Part shown: one piece after another, positions 36,873-43,540 of the stretch | Position numbering within the stretch: the first letter of the stretch is position 1 | Layout of the letters: each line of letters starts with the position of its first letter | NCBI GenBank assembly: GCA_030041255.1 | Contig: JASHOF010000108.1 | Location: 1-58,888 of the forward strand | Length of the DNA: 58,888 nt | Source: Acetobacteraceae bacterium | GTDB taxonomy: Bacteria; Pseudomonadota; Alphaproteobacteria; Acetobacterales; Acetobacteraceae | Direction of reading: 5' to 3' | Translations under genes and position numbers: made by a program | Notes under the pieces: model-generated | What the model was told of the DNA's origin: nothing | Database searches by the model: none | Seen by the model: the letters and a program-made list of their open reading frames with translations, nothing else

Positions 36873-36968
36873 GGCCGTTTCTCCCTCGACCCGCCCACTC
36901 TGCCCGAGCGAGCCGCCTTCGGCCAGCCCGGCTGACGGCCGGCTTCTCCCCGGCTATAAGGGCCGAAC

Positions 36969-37045
36969 GTCCCCGTAGCTCAGCCGGATAGAGCACAGGA
37001 TTCCTAATCCTGGGGCCGTGGGTTCGAATCCCGCCGGGGACGCCA
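36969..37045 (+). tRNA. tRNA-Arg (anticodon CCT)
   Basis: A 77-base tRNA with encoded CCA. The acceptor arm GTCCCCG pairs with CGGGGAC. The D-arm is GCTC/GAGC. The anticodon stem CAGGA/TCCTG encloses TTCCTAA, so the anticodon is CCT at 37003-37005 and reads AGG. The T-arm GTGGG/CCCGC encloses TTCGAAT. Arg(CCT) tRNA 3' ends are common integration sites, and the next 2 kb hold broken and fragmentary genes. Confidence 0.97.
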
Positions 37046-37500
37046 GCGACCGACGCCTGCGCACCGCCAGGCTGCGGACGAGGACCTTGCCGCCATCAAC
37101 CACCGCGCGGCTGCGACGGCGAAGCAGCATGGTGACGGTGCCAAGGCCGCACCGCGAGCGGCAGGCCGGTCAGGTGATGCCCGCAGGATCGGCATGAGAG
37201 CGCCAGTGTAACGCGCGATCTTCCTCGTGTGTTGCACCGCCGATCGTGGCGGACATGGTGTGCGCATTTTCCTGCGAGCGGCGATCGAGGATGACGAGCG
37301 CCTTGACGGATGAAAGGTTGGCTCGCGATGCGAGCGGGCGACGAGCAGTCGGCCCGCCAACATTGATGTCCCGCCAAGGGTGGCGTGCGCAGAAATCAAG
37401 ATCAATGCCAATGCCGAACAAAATCCCACGCATTCGCTTCCTGCAATATCCGCCAGCAATCCGGTTCCTAAAAGCAGTCGAGCCGTGCTAGCATGGAGCC
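37046..37500. other. 455-base region without a recognisable gene, after tRNA-Arg
   Basis: No frame here gives a protein I recognise, and the minus-strand frames reading through the tRNA are artefacts. No copy of the tRNA 3' end was seen within the following few kilobases that would mark an att site. It may be decayed integrated DNA. Confidence 0.45.
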
Positions 37501-37707
37501 ATGGACAAGACCATCCGCCGTCACACCGATTTTGAGGAAATGAAGGCGGACGAATACCGCTATTGGCAAGGCCGGCCCGCCCACGAGCGGCTGGACGCGG
37601 TGGACGACATGATCGCAACAGCCTATGCGCTCAAGGGATGGAAAGTCGAACCTGATGAACCAAGACTACAAAGACCTTTTGTCCGTCTTCCAGTCCCATG
37701 GCGTTAG
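37501..37707 (+). CDS. Small protein upstream of nucleotidyltransferase (toxin-antitoxin-like pair)
   Basis: A 68-residue protein with a recognisable pattern FEEMKADEYRYWQGRPAHERLDAVDDMIATAYALKGW and a tail RLQRPFVRLPVPWR. I recall near-identical small proteins in many proteobacteria, always directly upstream of and overlapping a nucleotidyltransferase-fold gene, so it looks like the partner in a small two-gene module. The ATG has GGAG 2-3 bases ahead, so translation may be weak or nearly leaderless. It overlaps the start of the broken nucleotidyltransferase by 53 bases in another frame. The partner is inactivated here. The function is inferred only from association. Confidence 0.7.
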   Translation: MDKTIRRHTDFEEMKADEYRYWQGRPAHERLDAVDDMIATAYALKGWKVEPDEPRLQRPFVRLPVPWR

Positions 37708-38205
37708 GTATCTCGTTGTCGGCGGCTATGCGGTAATCTATCATGCGCAACCGCGCTTTACAAAGGACCTCGACCCTTTTCATACAAGCGGACCCGGCCA
37801 ACGCACGCGGCTTATGCGGCGCTTGCGGAATTCGGCGCCGCGCTCCAAGGCATGCGCCCGGAGGATTTCGCCGACCCCAACAGTTTTTTCCGGTTTGGCC
37901 GCGAGCCGAAAGGCTTCGACATTCTTTCGTCCATTCCCGGTGTGGATTTTGACGCGGCTTGGAAAAAGCGCATCGAAACCGTGATTGACCCGGCAACCGG
38001 CCTTAAGGCGAATTTCATTTCAGCCGAAGACCTCATAGCGGCCAAACTGGCAGCAGGGCGACCACAGGACATCGCGGATGTCGACGCGATCCGTAAAGCG
38101 GCGGCAGGTCAAGTGTCGCGTCCCGCAAAAAAACCACGGAACCAGATGACCCTAATCAGTGAGAGGCCACACTCCATTAATCAAGACTTTCGGCATTTCG
38201 GTTGA
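37655..38205 (+). pseudogene. Nucleotidyltransferase-fold protein, two frameshifts
   Basis: The intact ancestor would be a roughly 180-residue nucleotidyltransferase with the signature HGVRYLVVGGYAVIYH and TKDLD. The reading moves twice: in the TKDLDPF region (about 37772-37778), where one extra C breaks the frame before FIQADPANAR, and again near 37810, where one extra G follows GCACGC. Homology then resumes as YAALAEFGAALQG and continues through MRPEDFADPNSFFRFGREPKGFDILSSIPGVDFDAAWKKR and FISAEDLIAAKLAAGRPQDIADVDAIRKAA. No in-frame product is possible unless the insertions are sequencing or assembly errors. Start and end are those of the restored gene; its last residues are uncertain. Confidence 0.8.
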
Positions 38206-38264
38206 CCCAATGCCGTCAAGGAGTTACAAGATCCGCAAGATATCTCCGAAAAAATCCGCAAAAC

Positions 38265-38387
38265 CGCCGCCTCGGCTACGCCCGCGTCAGCACCTGCGGG
38301 CAGACGCTCGGCGCCCAGCTCGAGCAGCTACGCAAAGCGGGTTGTGCGAAGATTTACCGGGAGAAGGCGACCGGGGCGCGTTCCGAC
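38265..38387 (+). pseudogene. Serine recombinase (resolvase) N-terminal fragment
   Basis: About 40 residues (RRLGYARVSTCGQTLGAQLEQL, then YREKATGARSD) match the N-terminus of the resolvase/invertase family, where YARVST carries the catalytic Ser and the following region binds the DNA crossover. The homology stops abruptly at about 38387, after ARSD, where a real resolvase would continue. A remnant only, with no helix-turn-helix domain. Confidence 0.8.
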
Positions 38388-38388
38388 C

Positions 38389-38523
38389 TATGCCATCGAT
38401 TTCTGGGGCCTCGGTTTCGACATCGCCGAGCGCATGGGGATCGCCCCCGACATCGATCGCATCGGCTATCACGTTCGGGAGTTGCGCATCGAGGACGCAA
38501 GCGGTGCGCGTCAGGCCGGCGCG
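38389..38523 (+). pseudogene. Fragment of FAD-dependent monooxygenase
   Basis: In another frame immediately after the resolvase fragment, residues YAIDFWGLGFDIAERMGIAPDIDRIGYHVRELRIEDASG match a short internal segment of FAD-dependent aromatic-ring monooxygenases (substrate side of the first Rossmann region). Neither the GxGxxG cofactor loop before it nor a C-terminus after it is present. The identification rests on my recollection of the motif. Confidence 0.6.
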
Positions 38524-38561
38524 GCGGCGCCCAGGTCTCTACCCGAGGAGCTGCAAGCAAT

Positions 38562-38957
38562 ATGAAAAGGAACCCAACGGCCAGGCCCGAATCCGCTTCC
38601 CGGCTGATCGACGCGAGGATCGAGGAGCTGGACGACTGGAGAGGCAGGACGCTCTCCCATGTCCGCGCTCTCATCAAGGAGGCGGATCCAGAAGTGGTCG
38701 AGGAGTGGAAGTGGAGAGGCGTTCCGGTGTGGTCCCACGACGGGCTGATCTGCACCGGCGAGACGTACAGGAACGTCGTGAAGCTGACTTTCGCCAAGGG
38801 CGCCTCGCTCCAGGACCCTTCGGGCCTGTTCAACGCCAGCCTTGAAGGCAACGTCAGGCGCGCCATTGATCTCCGCGAGGGCGAGGAAATAGATGGGAAT
38901 GCCTTCAAGACGCTCATCCGTGCCGCTGTGGCCCTGAACAGGTCTTCAGCCCGATAA
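38562..38957 (+). CDS. DUF1801 family protein
   Basis: A 131-residue protein of the DUF1801 family. It has a YdhG-like core, with DWRGRTLSHVRALIKEADPEVVEEWKWRGVPVWSHDGLICTGETYRNVVKLTFAKGASL showing the conserved Trp-rich and Lys/Phe segments. The reading frame continues upstream through the resolvase fragment, but the ATG at 38562 (GAGGAG 12 bases before) restores the family's usual N-terminus. Function in the family is unknown. It may belong to the same imported patch as the fragments before it. Confidence 0.85.
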   Translation: MKRNPTARPESASRLIDARIEELDDWRGRTLSHVRALIKEADPEVVEEWKWRGVPVWSHDGLICTGETYRNVVKLTFAKGASLQDPSGLFNASLEGNVRRAIDLREGEEIDGNAFKTLIRAAVALNRSSAR

Positions 38958-38982
38958 TCGAACACGGTCGCCACAACACGCT

Positions 38983-39729
38983 TCAGCGAAACCTCGAGAC
39001 GCGTTTCGCGGTTTCCGGATCGAGGAAGCCGCGCACCGTTGCCTCGGTCTCCGCCGCCATCGCAGCCGCGAGCCCCGGCGCGGCAAGGATGCGCCGGAGC
39101 GCGCGGACAGGCTCGGCCGGCAGGGCGGCGATCCGGCGCGCCAGCGCCAGCGCCTCCTCCATCAGCGCCTCGTCTGCGACCACCTTCCAGACCAGTCCCC
39201 ATTCCTGCGCCGCCCGCGCATCGAAGCGTTCCCCGAGCATGATCAGTGCGCGCGCCCGCGCCAGCCCGACCAGGCGCGGCAGCAGCGCCGTGGCCGCGCC
39301 CGTTGAGAACATTCCCCACGCAATCTCGGGAAAGAAGAACCGCGCGCCCTCGGCCGCAACCGCGAAGTCGCAGTTCAGCATCCACTCGAGGCCACCGCCC
39401 ACGGCCCAGCCGCGCACCGCCGCCACAACCGGCACCCGCCCCAGCATGATCGCCCGCGTCACGTCCTGGATCCGCCCGACATAGGCCCGCGCCGTCGCCT
39501 CATCCCTCGACTGATCCGCGAATTCCTTGAGATCGTCGCCGGCGCAGAATGCGCGCCCGGCCCCGGTGAGAACGGCCGCACCAACCGCCGGATCGCGATC
39601 CGCCGCTTCGAGCGCCGCCATCAGGTCTTCGAGCAGCTCCGGCACGATCGCGTTCAGCCGCTGCGGGCGGTCGAGCGTGATGACGCGCACCCCACCCGTC
39701 GCGTCCTCGGTTCGAACCGTACCCGCCAT
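38983..39729 (-). CDS. Enoyl-CoA hydratase/isomerase family protein
   Basis: A 248-residue crotonase-fold enzyme. The oxyanion-hole motifs are FCAGDDLKEF (61-70) and GWAVGGGLEWMLNCDFAVA (107-125), and FPEIAWGMFSTG carries the acidic catalytic position. It hydrates or isomerises a CoA thioester. The ATG overlaps the stop of the upstream ligase gene (TGATG). It is last of a three-gene minus-strand operon with a PaaK-like ligase and a quinone oxidoreductase, and convergent with the DUF1801 gene. The acyl group is unknown. Confidence 0.92.
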   Translation of the reverse strand: MAGTVRTEDATGGVRVITLDRPQRLNAIVPELLEDLMAALEAADRDPAVGAAVLTGAGRAFCAGDDLKEFADQSRDEATARAYVGRIQDVTRAIMLGRVPVVAAVRGWAVGGGLEWMLNCDFAVAAEGARFFFPEIAWGMFSTGAATALLPRLVGLARARALIMLGERFDARAAQEWGLVWKVVADEALMEEALALARRIAALPAEPVRALRRILAAPGLAAAMAAETEATVRGFLDPETAKRVSRFR

Positions 39730-41036
39730 CACCTCCGCTCCCGCAACACGCGCCGGGCCTTGCCCTCGCTGCGCGGCAGGCTCGCGAAGGGCAACAGGCG
39801 GATGCGCGCCGTCAGGCCGAGTTCGCGCTTGAAGCTCCCGGCAAGGCTCTCCGCAAGCGCCGGCGGCGAGGCAGCGGAAAATGCCTCGGCCAGCTCGGCC
39901 TCCACCGGAAGGAAATCGTACGGGCCATTGCCCTCGAGCACGATCCGCCATTCGCCCGAAAGCGCCGCGTGCTGGTTGATGACGGCTGCGATCTGGGAAG
40001 GGAATGCATTGATGCCCCGCACGACCACCAGCTCGTCGCTCCGCCCGACGACGCGGAAGCGCGGCGCCGTGAGACCCCCCGCTGTGCGGTCAGTGCCGGT
40101 GAGCTGGATGATGTCGCCGGTGCGGAAGCGCACCAGCGGCTGGCATTCACGATCGAGATGGGTCAGTACCAGCTCTCCCCGCGCACCCGCACGCCAGGGA
40201 AGCGGTGCACCGCTCTCCGGTTCGATCAGCTCCGGATAGAGCGCATCGAGCGCGAGGAAGTGGAGGTCGTGGTCCTGCCCCGTCTCGGCGGCGAAATTGG
40301 AGAGCACGTCGGAGAGCCCGTAATTGGCGTTGCGCACCTCCATCCCCCACGTCTCTTCCAGCCGGGCGCGGAAAGAGGGATCGTCGAGCCCGGCCTCGCC
40401 ACCGAAGAGGCCGAGACGAAGCCCGAGATCGCGCGGGCGAAGGCCCGGAAAATCCTCCGCGATCACCCGCTCGAGCACCGCCGGGTAGGACGGCGTGCAG
40501 GAGATCGCGTCGATGCGAAGCTCCCGGATCGTGCGGACCAGGAGCCGCGTCTCCCCGACACCGAAAGGAACGACGCTCGCACCGGTGGCTTCGAGCGTGG
40601 TGTGATCGGTGAAACCGCCCAGCCAGAGCCGGTAGTTCAGGCAATGGACGACACGGTGCCCCGGCCCGAGTCCGGCCGCGGCATGAGCGCGGGCGCCGAT
40701 CAGCGCCGTCTCCTCGGCATCATGCGCGGAAAGGGCCAGGTTGATCGCCGTGCCGGTGGTACCCGAAGTGCGATGGATGCGGGCGATCCGCTCCGGCAGA
40801 GCGGCAAGATAATCACCGAACGGCGGCTCTCTTCGCTGGCTCTCGCGCAGCATTTCCTTGTCGATCAGCGGCAGCAGCGGCAGCTCTTCAAGGCGTCGCG
40901 GGGGCGTCTGTCCCGCCCACGCGCGGCGGTAGAGCGCGGAGTTCGCCATGACGTACTCGCGCTGGCGTTCCCACATGGCCTGCCGATGCCTGGCGAGCAG
41001 GGAAAGCTCGGTCCGTTCAGCCCCGTCGATCAGCAT
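39729..41036 (-). CDS. Phenylacetate-CoA ligase-like AMP-forming enzyme (PaaK family)
   Basis: A 435-residue adenylate-forming protein. It has the P-loop HRTSGTTGTAIN at about 88-99, the long C-terminal GELVLTHLDRECQPLVRFRTGDIIQL and FRVVGRSDELVVVRGINAFPSQIAAVI that define the PaaK/coenzyme F390-type family, and an end segment RIRLLPFASLPRSEGKARRVLRERR. The lysine that closes adenylation is probably in that final GKARR. ATG 41036 is the first in-frame start; its ribosome site is weak, and translation may be coupled to the upstream quinone oxidoreductase, whose stop is 24 bases away. It probably activates an aryl or acyl acid to its CoA ester for the hydratase. No monooxygenase of the phenylacetate pathway is nearby. 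Confidence 0.85.
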   Translation of the reverse strand: MLIDGAERTELSLLARHRQAMWERQREYVMANSALYRRAWAGQTPPRRLEELPLLPLIDKEMLRESQRREPPFGDYLAALPERIARIHRTSGTTGTAINLALSAHDAEETALIGARAHAAAGLGPGHRVVHCLNYRLWLGGFTDHTTLEATGASVVPFGVGETRLLVRTIRELRIDAISCTPSYPAVLERVIAEDFPGLRPRDLGLRLGLFGGEAGLDDPSFRARLEETWGMEVRNANYGLSDVLSNFAAETGQDHDLHFLALDALYPELIEPESGAPLPWRAGARGELVLTHLDRECQPLVRFRTGDIIQLTGTDRTAGGLTAPRFRVVGRSDELVVVRGINAFPSQIAAVINQHAALSGEWRIVLEGNGPYDFLPVEAELAEAFSAASPPALAESLAGSFKRELGLTARIRLLPFASLPRSEGKARRVLRERR

Positions 41037-41059
41037 GGCGAGCAGCGCCAGGCGCGCAT

Positions 41060-42058
41060 TCAGACCGTCAGCACGATCTTGCCGATATGCCCCCCCGATT
41101 CCATCAGCCGATGCGCCGCCGCTGCCTCGGCGAGCGGAAAGCTGGCATGAATCACGGGCGCGATCGTGCCTCTGGACAGGAGCGGCCAGACCGCAGCCTC
41201 GAGTTCGCCGGCAATCGCCCCTTTCTCGGCGGTGCTGCGCGGTCGCATGGTCGAGCCGGTGATGGTCAGCCGCCGCACCATCACCGGCAGGAAGTCGAAC
41301 TGCTCGACCTTGGAACCACCCTGGAAGGCGATCAGCACGAGCCTGCCGTCTCGCGCGAGGATGCGGATATTCTTCGCCATGTAGGGCGCGCCTACCATGT
41401 CGAGCACGACATCGACCCCGCGCTCGGAAGTCAGGCGCAGGATTTCGGCCACGAAATCCTGCGTCCGGTAATCGATGGCGGCGGCAGCGCCAAGGCGAAC
41501 GCAGGCAGCACATTTCTCCGCCGAGCCCGCCGTCGCGTACAGGGTGGCACCGCGCGCGCGGCCGAGCTGAATCGCGGTGGTGCCGATGCCGCCCGCCCCG
41601 CCATGCACCAGCGCGCTTTCCCCGGCCGCGAGGCGCCCGGCGCGGAACAGATTGGCCCACACCGTGAAGAACGTCTCCGGCAGCGCCGCCGCCCGTATGG
41701 CGTCGAAATCCGCCGGCCAGGGCAGGCACTGCGAGGCTGGAACGGCGCAGTATTCGGCGTAGGCTCCCCCATTGCAGAGCGCGGTGACACGATCGCCAAG
41801 CCGCCACGGCGACGCCAGGGCACCAACCTCGACAACTTCTCCCGCCGCTTCCAGGCCCAGGAGCGGGCTCGCCCCGGGCGGCGGCGGATAAAGGCCCTTG
41901 CGCTGCATGATGTCGGGCCGGTTCACGCCCGCCGCCGCAACCCTCAGCAGCACCTCGTCCGGTTGTGGCAGAGGCACCGGCACTTCTGCCTCCCGGAGCA
42001 CCTCGGGGCCGCCGGGCGCGGCGCAGACAATGGCGGTCATGTGGTCGGGCAAGGGCAT
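41060..42058 (-). CDS. NAD(P)H quinone oxidoreductase, PIG3/zinc-type alcohol dehydrogenase-like
   Basis: A 332-residue medium-chain reductase of the quinone oxidoreductase group, lacking catalytic zinc ligands. It opens TAIVCAAPGGPEVLREAEVPVP, has AAGVNRPDIMQRKGLYPPPPGASPLLGLEAAGEV, then the NADPH loop VHGGAGGIGTTAIQLGRARGA and RGVDVVLDMVGAPYMAKNIRILARDGRLVLIAF, all typical of the PIG3-like group. ATG 42058 is preferred; ATG 42040 is possible. It is first of the minus-strand operon with the PaaK-like ligase and hydratase. Divergent from the ABC binding protein gene across a 213-base region with a tandem repeat. Confidence 0.91.
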   Translation of the reverse strand: MPLPDHMTAIVCAAPGGPEVLREAEVPVPLPQPDEVLLRVAAAGVNRPDIMQRKGLYPPPPGASPLLGLEAAGEVVEVGALASPWRLGDRVTALCNGGAYAEYCAVPASQCLPWPADFDAIRAAALPETFFTVWANLFRAGRLAAGESALVHGGAGGIGTTAIQLGRARGATLYATAGSAEKCAACVRLGAAAAIDYRTQDFVAEILRLTSERGVDVVLDMVGAPYMAKNIRILARDGRLVLIAFQGGSKVEQFDFLPVMVRRLTITGSTMRPRSTAEKGAIAGELEAAVWPLLSRGTIAPVIHASFPLAEAAAAHRLMESGGHIGKIVLTV

Positions 42059-42070
42059 GGGAAGGCCGCT

Positions 42071-42114
42071 CCGGGCAGCGCCAGCACAAAAGCCGGGCAG
42101 CGCCAGCACAAAAG
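42071..42114. repeat. Two perfect tandem copies of a 22-base unit
   Basis: A 22-base unit starting CCGGGCAGCGCC and ending CACAAAAG occupies 42071-42092 and again 42093-42114 without mismatch. It lies in the divergent gap between the quinone oxidoreductase start and the binding-protein start. It could be a duplicated regulator site or a recent slippage duplication. Confidence 0.85.
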
Positions 42115-42271
42115 AATGCCGCCGCAGAACGGTCAAGCTGCGGTGCCTGACGCCAAGATTACACTTTCTTTTCGTTGCATTGACGGGGTTGCACAACCGC
42201 AAGACGCGCCGGAGAATCAGTGCCGGACCATCAAGGGGGGCGGCCGAGGCCCGCCGCTTCGGGGGAAGGCG

Positions 42272-43540
42272 ATGCGCATCACACGCCGCATTCTGCTGGC
42301 GGGAGCCGCCCCGTTCGGGCTCGGGGCGGCTCCCGTGCGGCCGCCCGCCCCGGTCCCCGGCCCGCCGCTCGTGTTGGGCGCCCTCTTCCCGCTCTCCGGC
42401 GAGGCCGCCCTGCTCGGCGATGAGGGATTCCGGGGCTTGGCCCTCGCTGTCGAGGCATTGAATGCTGCCGGCGGGCTCGGCCGGCGCAAGGTTGCTCTCA
42501 AGCGGTCGGACGCGCGCGATCCGTCGATCGCAGCCAGCGCTGCGAACACTCTGATCCAGAAGGAAAAGGTCGCAGCAATCTTCGGCACCGGCGCAACCCC
42601 GATGGCGCTTTCGGCCTCCGCCGCTTCCGCCCTCGCCGACATTCCCTATTTCGAGCTGACGGCAACCGGCGCCGCCGTGACTGGCCGCCGCTTGCCGGGT
42701 ATTTTCCGCTCCTGCCCCCAGGCCGACGCGCTCGGCGCCCTGGCGGTCTCGGCGCTCGCCGACGTTCTGGCGCCCCTCTGGCATCGCCCGGCCGCATCAA
42801 TCCGCGTCGCGGTGCTGGCCAGCAGCGACGAACACGGCCAAGCGGTCTCGGCGGCTCAGGTCGCTGCCTGCAAAAGCCGCCGCCTCGCGCTTGTGCAGAC
42901 GCTTGCCTACCCGACCGGAACGGTGGACTTCATGCCTCTGATCCGGGCCCTGAAGCTGGCGCGCATCGAAGTCGTGTTGCACACCGGATTCTCGAACGAC
43001 ATCGTGCTCTTCTACCGCAGCATGACCGAGGCGCACTGGCAACCGGGAATGGTGATCGGCAGCGGCCCCTCCTACCCCATGGCCGATACCCGCTCCGCCG
43101 TGGGCCCGGCGCTGGACGGCACACTGCTCGCCGACTTCCCTCCCTACGCGATCGATCCGCATGCCGCGCCCGGCGTGGCAGTGGTGGAAAGCGCCTATCA
43201 AAGACGCTACGGCGCCCAGCCGCGCTCGGGCGCGAGCCTGGCGGCCTATGTCGGCGCAGGGTTTTTCTTTGCCGCCATCGCCAAGGCGGGCGGCACCGAC
43301 CAGGTGAAGCTGCGCGCCGCAGTCCTGGCAAGCAATGTCGCGAACCAGACCACCGCCAACGGCTGGGGCGCCGATTTCGACGCCAGCGGGCAGAATCTCC
43401 GCGCCCGCCCCGTGCTGGCGCAATGGCAGAACGGGCGTGCCGTCACGGTCGCGCCAATCGAATTCGCAGTCGCGCTGACGGAACCGAGGCTCCGCGCGCT
43501 GCCGGCGCCCGCCTCTCCGCCGCCGAAAGAGGATCCGTGA
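42272..43540 (+). CDS. ABC-type branched-chain amino acid-like substrate-binding protein, Tat signal
   Basis: A 422-residue type I periplasmic binding protein. The N-terminus MRITRRILLAGAAPFGLG carries a twin arginine and a hydrophobic core. Mature signatures are LVLGALFPLSGEAALLGDEGFRGLALAVEALNAAGG, VAAIFGTGATPMALSASAAS, and ANGWGADFDASGQNLRARPVLAQWQNG, as in LivJ-type proteins. A GGGGGAAGG ribosome site lies about 3 bases before the ATG. No permease or ATPase gene is adjacent. It overlaps the hydantoinase B gene by GTGA, so it is coupled to catabolic enzymes rather than to a transporter. The ligand may be the hydantoinase/oxoprolinase substrate, which is inference. Confidence 0.88.
   Translation: MRITRRILLAGAAPFGLGAAPVRPPAPVPGPPLVLGALFPLSGEAALLGDEGFRGLALAVEALNAAGGLGRRKVALKRSDARDPSIAASAANTLIQKEKVAAIFGTGATPMALSASAASALADIPYFELTATGAAVTGRRLPGIFRSCPQADALGALAVSALADVLAPLWHRPAASIRVAVLASSDEHGQAVSAAQVAACKSRRLALVQTLAYPTGTVDFMPLIRALKLARIEVVLHTGFSNDIVLFYRSMTEAHWQPGMVIGSGPSYPMADTRSAVGPALDGTLLADFPPYAIDPHAAPGVAVVESAYQRRYGAQPRSGASLAAYVGAGFFFAAIAKAGGTDQVKLRAAVLASNVANQTTANGWGADFDASGQNLRARPVLAQWQNGRAVTVAPIEFAVALTEPRLRALPAPASPPPKEDP

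Noticed and set aside
37170-37433. 87-residue minus-strand frame in the post-tRNA gap
   Set aside because: No recognisable domain, no ribosome site and no partner; not enough to call a gene.
37004-37618. 204-residue minus-strand frame ending in RRDSNPRPQD
   Set aside because: It reads antisense through the tRNA-Arg; this type of ending is a common artefact of translating tRNA genes.
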